A DNA stretch of 35,889 nucleotides from Myxococcales bacterium (lineage in GTDB: Bacteria > Myxococcota > Polyangia > HGW-17 > SLPX01), in assembly GCA_007131745.1 (NCBI GenBank), contig SLPX01000056.1, positions 1 to 35,889 on the forward strand, read 5' to 3'. The position numbers and the translations under genes were made by a program. Positions 17,656 to 26,269 of the stretch are shown here, piece by piece (position 1 is the first letter of the stretch; every line of letters begins with the position of its first letter). The notes below the pieces were generated by a model. The model was not told where the DNA came from, searched no databases, and worked only from the letters and a program-made list of their open reading frames with translations.

Positions 17656-18108
17656 TCACCAATAATGTCGATGGATACTGATGACCACGTACTTGTGATG
17701 ATGTTCTCCGAAGCCGTCCATTCCATCGGGGGAAACATCGAACGTGGCATGTTCTCCGGCCAGTTTCGAGAAAACGAGCACATGTTCGTTTCCATCTTCG
17801 TCGATCGATATAAAATTAGCCAGATCATTGGAAAAACGGCTGGTGAGATCTTTTCTACAGATCGGACATGCAAACATCCAGCGATCGCCGTTTTTGATCT
17901 TAACGGTTTCGTCTGTTTGATAGAAATAGTCTCCCGGGTCGGGACTGAAATAAAATAAAACGTAGTCTGGATCTTTAACAGCGTCCGGAGGGTCTCCGTT
18001 TAGATCAACTCCGTGAAAAATGTCGTCTTCCACGGGTGCGCCAAGCAACGCGATTTTTCCACCCGGATTTAAAAGCTTCCTGCAATGAGGGCATCTGGTC
18101 AATCTCAT
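17656..18108 (-). CDS. Small protein with two CxxC zinc-ribbon pairs
   Basis: This 150-residue protein begins MRLTRCPHCRKLL and carries a second pair in WMFACPICRKDL (residues about 77-88). Two CPxC knuckles imply one zinc site. The middle is Asp/Pro/Gly-rich (DPDYVLFYFSPDPGDYF), and the C-terminal part has GEHATFDVSPDGMDGFGEHHHKY. I do not recognise a function. Its start overlaps the stop of the DUF2330-like gene by four bases (ATGA), so the two are translationally coupled and probably work together. No signal peptide is seen. Confidence 0.7.
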   Translation of the reverse strand: MRLTRCPHCRKLLNPGGKIALLGAPVEDDIFHGVDLNGDPPDAVKDPDYVLFYFSPDPGDYFYQTDETVKIKNGDRWMFACPICRKDLTSRFSNDLANFISIDEDGNEHVLVFSKLAGEHATFDVSPDGMDGFGEHHHKYVVISIHRHYW

Positions 18109-19586
18109 TGAAATGCTCTCCTGGCTGAAATGTTTTCTACACTGGAATGACTTCCCTGTTCCAAACCTTCCGGTGGTTTACATTCGGTTTGGATTTTGTT
18201 TTTCTTTCTCCTTCTTTTAACAATCATAAATCCAACAAAAGGCAGGGCAATACAAAAAAGCAAATGATATGGGCGCAAACAGGAAGACGCGGAGGACCGA
18301 ATGTAAGCGATGGAACAACCTTTGAGCATCATATTTTCTTTGCAACGGTGGCAATAACCTATGTTTTCAATATATAGGTTGTCATGAACCGGCAATTGTC
18401 CAGGGGAAGTCGACGTAAATCTAAGATCTTTAGCCATTCCAGAGGTGTCGAACCTGGCTTCGTAACGAAAAACCCAGCTTTCATTGTCGCGAATTTCCAA
18501 AATTGAGGGATTCCACTCAGCCGGAAGTTCGTAGCCGAGATCCGCTATGGCGAGACGCCCGAAAGATCTGTGAAAAAAATCGAATTGATCGATGTAATCG
18601 TAACGTTCTTCCGTTCCGTATGAGGTGGTTAAAGAAACCAAGAGTCTGTCCGGCGAAACATCAAAAAATGTGGTGGTCGCGAGACCATGTTCTTCAACGG
18701 ATAGGGGCCGATCTTGGAGTGTCGCGAAAGCATGACTCGAAGGAACAAACCCGCTTTGTCGATCAAAGACGACCCAAAGAGTAAGATTCAAATGGGCGTC
18801 GGTGGATACTCCGGGCAGTGAAATGTGCAAAGGATAATAAGGAGGATAAAGGCCGGGAAGACTGAACCGTACGGGTTTCAGCGGTTTGTCAGGGTCAGCC
18901 GTATTACCCACGCGGCCGATGAAAAAGAAAGCCCCTTCGCTTTTGTAGAAATCAAGAACGGCCTCGCCGGCTTCCGGAACCACATATCCCCGGCTTTTCA
19001 GCCATTCAACGATATCATCGCCGTTGATCGAAGAGAGCAGAGAGAAATCAAGGTCTCCAACTGTATCCCGTTCCCATAAATCCATGGACGAAGCAGAGTT
19101 GAATACGGCTCCGTTGTGTTCCGATCCGTTTATCTCTTCAGAGGACCCGCAAGGCGGTATTGTGCAATAAGACACAAAAAGCGGAGCTGTAAGCATTTCC
19201 ATCTGATCCAAAAAATCATGATCGGATTCCGAAACATCCGGCATGACCGGAAAAGGAACAACCCATACCCCGGCGCCTCTTCCTCGCTGAAAAAGAGGTT
19301 GAATATGCAATTCCCATATTCGGTCCCTTTCCCACAAAACCGCCCGCTGCCGGGAGGCTCTAATTTCGCCGGTGCCGGACATTGCCGAGTAAAAGAACAT
19401 ACCTCCGGCCGAAGAAGGCGGGGGCTTCAAAAAAAAGAAGGCAAAAAGAACAACTATCAAAGCTGTCTTTGTAACGCGTGTTTTAAGCGCGCCCATTGTC
19501 GAAAGGATGGAATCTAAAACAAAACGGGAATCTTTCACAGTGCCTGTTTGGATGCTTTGTCTCTGTTTGCGTTTCATGTATCGCAT
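18105..19586 (-). CDS. Exported membrane-anchored DUF2330-like protein
   Basis: This 493-residue protein has a signal peptide (TKTALIVVLFAFFFLKPPPSSA, residues about 38-60), a large extracytoplasmic domain and a C-terminal membrane helix followed by a basic stop (LLFCIALPFVGFMIVKRRRKKNK). The region QRAVLWERDRIWELHIQP, then GVWVVPFPVMPDV and LTAPLFVSYC resembles the DUF2330 family, whose members are exported proteins of unknown function common in delta-lineage bacteria. The usual Cys-Gly-Gly start of that family reads Ala-Gly-Gly here. A CHRCKENMMLKGC cluster precedes the last helix. The start may be ATG 19586, ATG 19577 or ATG 19496. None has a good Shine-Dalgarno sequence. Confidence 0.72.
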   Translation of the reverse strand: MRYMKRKQRQSIQTGTVKDSRFVLDSILSTMGALKTRVTKTALIVVLFAFFFLKPPPSSAGGMFFYSAMSGTGEIRASRQRAVLWERDRIWELHIQPLFQRGRGAGVWVVPFPVMPDVSESDHDFLDQMEMLTAPLFVSYCTIPPCGSSEEINGSEHNGAVFNSASSMDLWERDTVGDLDFSLLSSINGDDIVEWLKSRGYVVPEAGEAVLDFYKSEGAFFFIGRVGNTADPDKPLKPVRFSLPGLYPPYYPLHISLPGVSTDAHLNLTLWVVFDRQSGFVPSSHAFATLQDRPLSVEEHGLATTTFFDVSPDRLLVSLTTSYGTEERYDYIDQFDFFHRSFGRLAIADLGYELPAEWNPSILEIRDNESWVFRYEARFDTSGMAKDLRFTSTSPGQLPVHDNLYIENIGYCHRCKENMMLKGCSIAYIRSSASSCLRPYHLLFCIALPFVGFMIVKRRRKKNKIQTECKPPEGLEQGSHSSVENISARRAFQ

Positions 19587-19603
19587 TATTGCATCAGGTG
19601 CGG

Positions 19604-20059
19604 CTAGTTTGGAGGTTTTTGTTTTGAAGAGAGCCTCAGGGGAACTTCCACACCGCTGGAATCCGTCTTTCCACGTTTTAGAGACGATTCGATCAAAGAA
19701 AACAGTTTCTCTGTCAATCCCTCCATATCAAGAGATATCTTTTCCAACGCATCCCTGGAGGAGAATTGTAAAGATAGAATAAGCAGTAAAACGATGATCA
19801 TCGTCCCCCCAAAAACAACCAGTAGCGTCATTAGCGCTGCTTGGTACACGGTCAACGGCAGGATCAGAGACAACAAGTATCCAAGTCCATAACAAATAGC
19901 AACAAGACCAAGAACGATTCCTCCGCACAAAACAACGAGTAGCAACATGATAGCCACAGCGCCCATGACCGCCCAGAAACCACCCCCTTTATCTTCCTTT
20001 TCATATTCCTCTGTCTGCGAGCTTTCTTTACTGTCTTTGGGATCGTCTTCCTTCTTCAT
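19604..20059 (-). CDS. Small membrane protein of unknown function
   Basis: This 151-residue protein has a charged N-terminus (KKEDDPKDSKESSQTEEYEKED) and two or three hydrophobic helices between residues about 28 and 98 (FWAVMGAVAIMLLLVVLCGGIVLG, YGLGYLLSLILPL, ALMTLLVVFGGTMIIVLLLIL). A cytoplasmic helical tail ends in Lys. It starts the three-gene set with the DUF2330-like and zinc-ribbon genes, 17 bases upstream of the former. No family is recognised. AAGGAG lies 15 bases before the ATG, farther than usual. Confidence 0.65.
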   Translation of the reverse strand: MKKEDDPKDSKESSQTEEYEKEDKGGGFWAVMGAVAIMLLLVVLCGGIVLGLVAICYGLGYLLSLILPLTVYQAALMTLLVVFGGTMIIVLLLILSLQFSSRDALEKISLDMEGLTEKLFSLIESSLKRGKTDSSGVEVPLRLSSKQKPPN

Positions 20060-20176
20060 GACCGGCCGAAGCGTCTCCTTCTTGTTTCACCGACACTCAA
20101 ACCCCAGCCACATTAGAACTCGTCCGGGACCCGCCCGGGAAGGCTGTCCGGACCCGGTTGTTTTTTCAGTCGGTCC

Positions 20177-20205
20177 AATTTACACGCAGATCCAAGTTTT
20201 GACAA
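20177..20205 (-). promoter_or_regulatory. Predicted promoter of the membrane/DUF2330/zinc-ribbon operon
   Basis: On the minus strand TTGTCA (20205-20200), a 17-base spacer and TAAATT (20182-20177) form a sigma70-like promoter. The leader that follows contains a GC-rich stem pairing GTCCGG (20122-20127) with CCGGAC (20148-20153). Confidence 0.45.
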
Positions 20206-20230
20206 GCCGGCCAACAGAACCCGAGAATTT

Positions 20231-20716
20231 TCAGTTTTCGAAACTCTTTTCCAGTTTTTCGCAGCTTTCTGCCCATTCCTTTACAGAATCCAACACAAAC
20301 TTATGTTCCTCAGCCGTCATCTTCAGGAACATCTCCATCAAACGGACAAAGGCCGCCTTTCCCTCATAATCAAGTTCTCCGTAATTTTCTACGGTTTTCG
20401 CAAACTTGGGGTCCACTTCAGCGCTTTTTGCCCGGCGTTTTTTGATTCTTCCAAGCACCTCTCGCCATACAGGTTTGACTTTCTCGGGAGCCCGATCATG
20501 ATGCTCCAAAACAAGCATCTTCATAGGGTTTTCCCCTGTGACGTCCCAGATTCGCATCATAGCCTTGTCTGACGGCAACGAGCGACCTTTACAGAAGTTC
20601 TCTGCTTGAGCACGTGAAACGCCTATCCGCTTTCCCAATTCAGTATAAGAAATCGGTCTGCCGGCTGTTCCTGCTTTCTTTCTGTACTTTTCAATCAGTT
20701 GTGCAATACCATCCAT
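20231..20716 (-). CDS. XRE/Cro-type helix-turn-helix protein
   Basis: This 161-residue protein has an N-terminal helix-turn-helix of the Cro/CI type (ISYTELGKRIGVSRAQAENFCKGRSLPSDKAMMRI, residues about 22-57). The recognition helix is roughly VSRAQAENFCKG. The remaining 100 residues are helical and charged with no recognised motif (VRLMEMFLKMTAEEHKFVLDSVKEW). It is transcribed away from the STAND/HEAT NTPase gene across 570 bases and could regulate that gene, itself or both. A purine-rich AGAGAGG lies ten bases before the ATG. Confidence 0.78.
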   Translation of the reverse strand: MDGIAQLIEKYRKKAGTAGRPISYTELGKRIGVSRAQAENFCKGRSLPSDKAMMRIWDVTGENPMKMLVLEHHDRAPEKVKPVWREVLGRIKKRRAKSAEVDPKFAKTVENYGELDYEGKAAFVRLMEMFLKMTAEEHKFVLDSVKEWAESCEKLEKSFEN

Positions 20717-21288
20717 GTGTTTCTAACCTCTCTTACTTTTTCAAGGAAATCCATGTTTGCCGAAACCCTTTATGAATCGCAAGGAAAATCTACGACTCTA
20801 TTCATGTATAACGTCTTCCATCAAATAAAATCCGGTCTTAATGCGACAAAAAATCAACCAATGATACGATAGCGCCTTGACTCTGATACATGAAAACACC
20901 AAATCAACCTTTGTAAAAAACAGTCTATCCAAAACCCAATGCCAAAAAAGCGTTCAGTTGATGCTGCTTTTGTCAAACGCTGTTATTTCGCGGCGACGCT
21001 TCTCTAATGAAGCGAATTCATCAAACAAGTTGAGTACCGCGAGGAACCAGTCAACCCATCAGCGCTTTCACGCAGAGAACATATCTCAAAAAAACCAAAA
21101 TAATCAACAAAAAAAATTTGCCGAAGTGTACAGTATACTGAGTCTGAATACATTGCATGCTCAAGTTTAAACAAATCATCGAATAAGATGATTAAATTTC
21201 GCCCATTTAAACCACCGAACTTGACATTAATTCCCTACAAGGTTCAATTCTGATGGTGGACGGCAACCCATCAGCAGGAGGAAAAGGT
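20717..21288. promoter_or_regulatory. Long AT-rich divergent control region (HTH / STAND-HEAT)
   Basis: No convincing gene lies in this 570-base gap. The + strand frame 20877-21170 has a low-complexity Ser/Asn/Gln/Lys translation and no ribosome-binding site. The gap holds a 10-bp perfect palindrome CAGTATACTG (21131-21140), an 8-bp palindrome GTTTAAAC (21165-21172) and an inverted repeat AATCATC/GATGATT with a six-base loop (21174-21193). All lie close to the + strand promoter and are candidate operators for the adjacent HTH protein. The size is large for a simple promoter gap. Confidence 0.5.
21221..21249 (+). promoter_or_regulatory. Predicted promoter of the STAND-HEAT gene
   Basis: A perfect TTGACA (21221-21226), a 17-base spacer and a weak TCAATT (21244-21249) predict a transcript starting near 21256. 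That is downstream of the ATG at 21253 but upstream of the TTG at 21289, which has AGGAGG seven bases before it. Promoter and ribosome-binding site agree on the TTG start. Confidence 0.5.
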
Positions 21289-24200
21289 TTGGAAAAGGCC
21301 AGGGCAATGGATCCTTTCGTTGGGATATCAGCGTATCAAGCGGAACACCGGGAAGTGTTTTTCGGACGGCGAAAAGAAACAGAGTCCCTGATGGGGTTGG
21401 TTGGAGGAGAAGATTTCCGCATCGGCGTTTTGCTTGGTGAATCCGGAGTGGGCAAGACATCTCTTATAAACGCGGGGCTGGTACCGCGGCTGGAATCGGC
21501 AGGATTGGTTCCGATCGTGCTTTCACGGGTCGAGACTCTCGAAAAAGAATTTGAATCTGCCGCCATGAACGTCGGTGCAACACCCTCGATGCCGGATGAA
21601 GATTTTGCAACGCATGTTTTTCGGACAGGACGGAGTCTTGATGGAAAAATGGTTCTCATAGTGGATAATGTTTCCGATATACTCGAAGAAGAGGATTCCA
21701 AGGGACCTTACAATCAGCTTGTGGAAACGGCACGGAGGGCCGATGTACAGCAAAACCTGACCCTGCGCCTTTTGTTATGCATTGACACGGAGAATTACCA
21801 CTTGCTCACAGGATTGCAGCGCGCAGCGTGCGTGAACATTCCTCCGGCCGGCATACATAAATTGAAGAGATTCGACCGTAGTATCGCAGCGGAAGTCATA
21901 GAGCAGTCGGCTTTGGCATCAGGAGTTTATTTTGAAGCAGGACTTTCGGGATTGATGGCTCAGGACATGACATCCAGGGGGCCGGTTCTTCCCTTGATTT
22001 TGCAAGTCACACTCAACCGGGCCGTTGAGAAAAACGCCGTATTCACAAGGAGATACCTTCGGCAAGGGGGATCCTCAATTCTAACATTAGATTGGCTGAA
22101 ATCACGATGTCAAAAAACCCGTTATTCTGTTGCTGTGCCGCTTCTCTCGGAAAGCGCTGACAAAAGGGAACACGAATGTGGTTGGACCGTGCTGGAAGAA
22201 CTAGCTCTTGCTACGGGCCTCAATGAACAAAAAGCGGCTTCAGCCATCGATGTACTGGAACGAGAAGGCCTTTTCCAGACGAGGAAAAGAGGGGCCGTTC
22301 AGCAACACCGTTTGAGCAAAAGGTGTTTGATACCTTTGATTCATCGTCTGGATGGAGCGTACAGAGCGAAAACCGCCAAATCTGTAATGATGATCAGAAG
22401 ACGACTGATATCGGGAGGCATACTGCGTCCCCACGAGACTATAGCCACCATAGGTCACAATCCCCGATCTTCGGAAGAGTCGGCGCTTCTGGCCAAAAGC
22501 AGGAAACTGAATTTTCTGGGGATGTTGTTATTTTTGGCAGCACTCGCGGGATTGTTGTTTTGGATTCAGATAAAAGCACAATCAGGTTACCGGATCGAAT
22601 TAAAGGGTGCCGGTCCGATGGAGCATAGAACTATCGTTGTAAGAAGGGGGCTGCCCGGGTACTCGAGCCTGGCAGTCTATTCGCCTTCGCCGCCACTCGG
22701 AGCCGTCTTGGTGGACACGGGAATCGCCGGAGCGTCTCTTGGCCCAGGAGCTTTTGACAAGATCATGACCGACAAGCCTTCGGGAATCTGGGAAACCGGT
22801 AGTGAATCCACTCCCGGTTGGTACCTTGATATTCTAAATCATCTGGAACCGGTCATAAAAGGGAAACTGATATTTCTCGGCGGTGATGTGGAAAAGGGAT
22901 ATAAACTCTTTCAAAAACTCGCCTCCGACAACAAGAACCTGAGTCGGATATTGTCTTTTATTGCGTTGGCTGGAAACGGCGCTCCCCCCGAGAAGGCTCT
23001 TATCCTGGCGGGGTTGGACTCCAAAAATCGTCGTCTTGAGTCCCGCGCAATAGAAAGTGCGCTCGGCATAGCCAGGGAAAATCCCGAATCGGTTATGGAT
23101 GTGCTTACTTCGAAAGAAGTAGTTTCTCGACCGGTATGCAGGAAAAGCATCCTGGAGGGCGCGGAATATCTGCCGGCAAAAACAGCGCTCGACCTGGTGC
23201 TTAACATTTTGGACAATCTGGGAGAAGACGATATTCCCGTTGCGTTGTCTATTGCAAGCCGCTTTAAAACTGGTTCTCCGGATCAGGCGGCTCTTGTTTT
23301 CGCAAACGCAGCTGGTTGTAGTTCCGCAAAACAGCAAGCTCTGGAGGGCCTCAGACGGATGGGGATGACTCATCCCAGAGAAACTGTCAGGGCGCTTGCA
23401 GGAATTCTGGTGTCCCGCACAACGGCAAGAGAAGATCTTGCAGCGGTCATGGCGGAATTTGCTTCAAAGGATTACCGCACCGCTGAAATTGAGAAAGCCG
23501 TACTAGGTCTGCTCGAAGATGAAAATCTCCAGGTGGCTGAAAAAGGAGCCGAACTGGCGTTGAGGCTTTTGGAATACAAAAGTATTGAAAATATTGTCGC
23601 CAAGATGGCAACCGTCGAACCGGACGAAAACGAATCAAACGGGCGAAGGCGAGTTTTGGCTGCGACCATTCTTCGTAGATATGCAGAAGAAAACTCCGAC
23701 GTAGATATTGATCTCCTGCGTTCACTGGCTGAGGATGATAGCAATGCCGAGGTAAGGTTGGAGGCTGTGCGAGCACTTGGTTTCATTCAAGAACAAAGAG
23801 TATTTCTAACCCGAAAACTTTCTGATCGCGATATAAATGTCCGCGCGGAAGCCATGGTGGGCGTTGCTGCGCAGACAGACGGAGACAAATACAAAACGCT
23901 CCTGTTTTTTCGAAGGCTTACAAAAAAAGAACGGCTTCCGGCCAAGATAGCCCTTCCAAGAGCTGTCGCCAAGCTGATCACCTCGAACAAATACTGGCCG
24001 TTGGCCCAGGGTGAAATTTTGGCGGCTACAAGGAATCGATCCCATAGTATAAGAGTCGCGGCGGTCGATGCTCTGGCCACCATCGGGCATCTGCGGCCCA
24101 AGATTGCTTTTGGGGTGCTTAAAGAAAGAGTGGAAGACGGAAACTCCGAAGTGCGACGAAACACAGCTAGGGCCCTCGGTCGATTGGTTGGTTACGGAGG

Positions 24201-25311
24201 GGATAAAATCCTGAAAGAGCTTTTCAAACTCGCTGAAGACGACGATCACTCCGTAGCTGTTACAGCGCTTTCGGTTTTGGAAGAACTTCTTGTTGTTAGG
24301 CAGGAACCAGCGCAGGAAGACATTGCATCAGGAGGTTTTTCAGAAGAAACCATCAAGGAAGCAGCATTTAAGCGCTTGGAGAAAAACACAACCGACATTT
24401 TATACAAGGCGAAGGGTGACAGGAAAAGATTAGCAAAAGTCACCGGTATTCTGGCAATGCTACCGGAAAAACATCATCAAGAGGACTTGGAAACGGTATT
24501 GGCTGAAGTGTTGCGAACCGTGCAATGGAATGAAGAACGCAGAAGATTGCTTTGCTTGTCGGAAAGACTGAAACTCGTGAAACCTGTTTTGGTGGCGGTT
24601 GAAACAGGTTCACGCGAATTGAAAACAAGGGCGCTCAAAGCAGCGAGAGACATCTCTATTGAAACAATGGCCCAAGCCCTGATGACGGCGCTGCAGGATC
24701 CGGACATTGAAGTACAGAAAGTCGCTTTCAGAAAGGCTATGTCCATAAATATTGCACAGCACTCGGACCTTTTGGATCTACTGATAAAAAGAATGGAAGA
24801 CCCTTCCGATCCGTTTTCTTTTAAGGCTTTGCAGGTTCTGGCCAAAAACGATTTCCAAGATCGGGCCATAAAAAAGAGAATAGGCCAAACTATTAAAACA
24901 GCGGCGTACAGTCCTTATGTAGCGATTCGTACAGCCGCTGCGGGCGCTATAGCAAAAAACCCCAAGGTTTACGAAAAAATTCTTATAAGGCTGTTGACAG
25001 ACCCGGCCGTAGAAGTTCGGCGTCATGCAATCCTCGGCTATGCCGCCTGGTTGTCGAAAAAAAAGAGCGCAGATGATCTGGCGTCTTTTTTGGCGCAAAG
25101 CATGTCGTACAGGCAACTACGTTTCGCAGCCGCTGCGGCGCTTTACATGAAGAGAACGGACAAAGATGGAGAGGATGCCCGAAAAACTCTCGAAGCAGCC
25201 GCTCAATCCAAAAATCCTCTGATCAGTGTGTCTGCACGAGCAGCCCTGGCTGTTCCTGAAGGAGACGCGGGAAGATTCATGGATTTGATGGAACTGCTTT
25301 TCCTTCTGTAA
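21289..25311 (+). CDS. Membrane-anchored STAND-type P-loop NTPase with HEAT-repeat tail
   Basis: This protein has 1340 residues from TTG 21289. The N-terminus (DPFVGISAYQAEHREVFFGR) followed by Walker A GESGVGKTSLINAGLVPRL (about 50-68) and Walker B KMVLIVDN (about 120-127) is the novel-STAND pattern. A winged-helix-like part (LEELALATGLNEQKAASAI) precedes one transmembrane helix at about 407-428. After an 80-residue segment come some 800 residues of HEAT-like helix pairs (for example LRSLAEDDSNAEVRLEAVRALG, IRVAAVDALATIGHL, NSEVRRNTARALGRL, DPAVEVRRHAILGYAAWL). N-terminal charge favours a cytoplasmic NTPase, which would put the HEAT domain in the periplasm. No effector domain is recognised. 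TTG 21289 has AGGAGG at seven bases; ATG 21253 is the alternative. The function is unknown: a signalling, stress or defence sensor are all possible. Confidence 0.82.
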   Translation: MEKARAMDPFVGISAYQAEHREVFFGRRKETESLMGLVGGEDFRIGVLLGESGVGKTSLINAGLVPRLESAGLVPIVLSRVETLEKEFESAAMNVGATPSMPDEDFATHVFRTGRSLDGKMVLIVDNVSDILEEEDSKGPYNQLVETARRADVQQNLTLRLLLCIDTENYHLLTGLQRAACVNIPPAGIHKLKRFDRSIAAEVIEQSALASGVYFEAGLSGLMAQDMTSRGPVLPLILQVTLNRAVEKNAVFTRRYLRQGGSSILTLDWLKSRCQKTRYSVAVPLLSESADKREHECGWTVLEELALATGLNEQKAASAIDVLEREGLFQTRKRGAVQQHRLSKRCLIPLIHRLDGAYRAKTAKSVMMIRRRLISGGILRPHETIATIGHNPRSSEESALLAKSRKLNFLGMLLFLAALAGLLFWIQIKAQSGYRIELKGAGPMEHRTIVVRRGLPGYSSLAVYSPSPPLGAVLVDTGIAGASLGPGAFDKIMTDKPSGIWETGSESTPGWYLDILNHLEPVIKGKLIFLGGDVEKGYKLFQKLASDNKNLSRILSFIALAGNGAPPEKALILAGLDSKNRRLESRAIESALGIARENPESVMDVLTSKEVVSRPVCRKSILEGAEYLPAKTALDLVLNILDNLGEDDIPVALSIASRFKTGSPDQAALVFANAAGCSSAKQQALEGLRRMGMTHPRETVRALAGILVSRTTAREDLAAVMAEFASKDYRTAEIEKAVLGLLEDENLQVAEKGAELALRLLEYKSIENIVAKMATVEPDENESNGRRRVLAATILRRYAEENSDVDIDLLRSLAEDDSNAEVRLEAVRALGFIQEQRVFLTRKLSDRDINVRAEAMVGVAAQTDGDKYKTLLFFRRLTKKERLPAKIALPRAVAKLITSNKYWPLAQGEILAATRNRSHSIRVAAVDALATIGHLRPKIAFGVLKERVEDGNSEVRRNTARALGRLVGYGGDKILKELFKLAEDDDHSVAVTALSVLEELLVVRQEPAQEDIASGGFSEETIKEAAFKRLEKNTTDILYKAKGDRKRLAKVTGILAMLPEKHHQEDLETVLAEVLRTVQWNEERRRLLCLSERLKLVKPVLVAVETGSRELKTRALKAARDISIETMAQALMTALQDPDIEVQKVAFRKAMSINIAQHSDLLDLLIKRMEDPSDPFSFKALQVLAKNDFQDRAIKKRIGQTIKTAAYSPYVAIRTAAAGAIAKNPKVYEKILIRLLTDPAVEVRRHAILGYAAWLSKKKSADDLASFLAQSMSYRQLRFAAAAALYMKRTDKDGEDARKTLEAAAQSKNPLISVSARAALAVPEGDAGRFMDLMELLFLL

Positions 25312-25354
25312 AATCATTTTTCATAATAAATCTGAGGGGAAGAGAGAAAACAGG

Positions 25355-26269
25355 TTATTTGAAACGGATGAGCTCCCCGTGAATGATGTTAGACAGGGGA
25401 GGACGGACTACATAGAAAGTTACGGTGACTTTTGAAGCATGAGTTCTGAGTTTGGATAACATGGGCGTGAGCTTGGGAGGAACATCCACGACCACAAGCA
25501 AGTTGCCCTGTCCCTTAAACACGGCCTGAGACTCCCAAACAGCAGATATTTCAAGATCCTCCAGTTTGGCTACCTTGTCTACTGCTCCATCTCCATCCTT
25601 GATAAGAGCAGCCGACGATCTATAAGCAATCTTTCCTGGAGGATCTCGTTTAACCTTTGTTGCAGCCCGGGAATCGGGTCCTTTTCCGAATAATAAACGC
25701 GTTCCCGCAGTGGGTAAAAGGTTTCCAAGCATTCCAAACAACTTGAAAACGTCATCGGGATCTTGCCCAAAGGTTTCATCCAACTCTACGCAATGTTTTT
25801 TCGAGCATATCTCCAAGCGCGTTCCGGTGAAATCCATTCCCCCGCCGAGCATATCGAACAATTTGAGAACAGCTCCAGGATCCCCCATCAAGGAGCGGTC
25901 CAGGGTCCGGCATTTCCCGTTTTTGCATATCCGTACAGTGAGGTCGCCCCGTGATGTCGACGTAGAAGGTCGGCCGCCCGGGCCAACTATAGAAGCCTTT
26001 GTTTTGGCGGACGCTGAACCTTGTTTCCCCTTATCTTCAACAGTTTTCGATGGAGTTTCTTTTTTATTTGATGCTTTACTTTCCGGAGATACACAAACGT
26101 TGTGTTCACAAATCCTGTTGCCTTTACAGTCCGTATCCTTTTGACAACCCGGTTTTTCCCGGCATGCAACCGTCAAACCCCCAGCGAAAACAACACAAAC
26201 TACAAAAATGAACAACGCTGCCTGTAAAATGCAACGTTTATTGATCACCCCGGGTTTCTTCTTCATCAA
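25355..26269 (-). CDS. Exported (probable lipo-) protein with C-x3-D-x-D-C motif
   Basis: This 304-residue protein begins with a basic n-region and a hydrophobic segment ending GLTVAC, an imperfect lipobox. Right after comes CQKDTDCKGNRICEHNVC, a disulphide-rich motif common in lipoproteins of Myxococcota-type bacteria. A Lys/Ser/Thr linker follows. Two related segments then repeat: RICKNGKCRTLDRSLMGDPG and EICSKKHCVELDETFGQDPD, each followed by a LFDMLGG / LFGMLGN helix, so the protein contains an internal duplication of about 45 residues with paired cysteines. The C-terminal 100 residues are beta-rich. The start overlaps the 3' end of the upstream zinc-ribbon gene by 32 bases. The function is unknown. 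Confidence 0.68.
   Translation of the reverse strand: MMKKKPGVINKRCILQAALFIFVVCVVFAGGLTVACREKPGCQKDTDCKGNRICEHNVCVSPESKASNKKETPSKTVEDKGKQGSASAKTKASIVGPGGRPSTSTSRGDLTVRICKNGKCRTLDRSLMGDPGAVLKLFDMLGGGMDFTGTRLEICSKKHCVELDETFGQDPDDVFKLFGMLGNLLPTAGTRLLFGKGPDSRAATKVKRDPPGKIAYRSSAALIKDGDGAVDKVAKLEDLEISAVWESQAVFKGQGNLLVVVDVPPKLTPMLSKLRTHASKVTVTFYVVRPPLSNIIHGELIRFK

Noticed and set aside
17547..17873. Minus-strand 108-residue frame
   Set aside because: It overlaps the 3' half of the zinc-ribbon gene in another frame and lacks any motif.
20119..20166. GC-rich stem followed by TTTTTT on the plus strand
   Set aside because: It looks like a + strand terminator, but no + strand gene precedes it. It lies in the leader of the minus-strand membrane-protein gene, so I treat it only as a leader stem.
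20877..21170. + strand 97-residue frame in the HTH/STAND spacer
   Set aside because: Low-complexity Ser/Asn/Gln translation, TTG start, no ribosome-binding site.
21289..25311. Calling the STAND-HEAT protein an anti-phage defence gene
   Set aside because: No effector domain or defence-gene neighbours are visible. The architecture alone does not prove defence.
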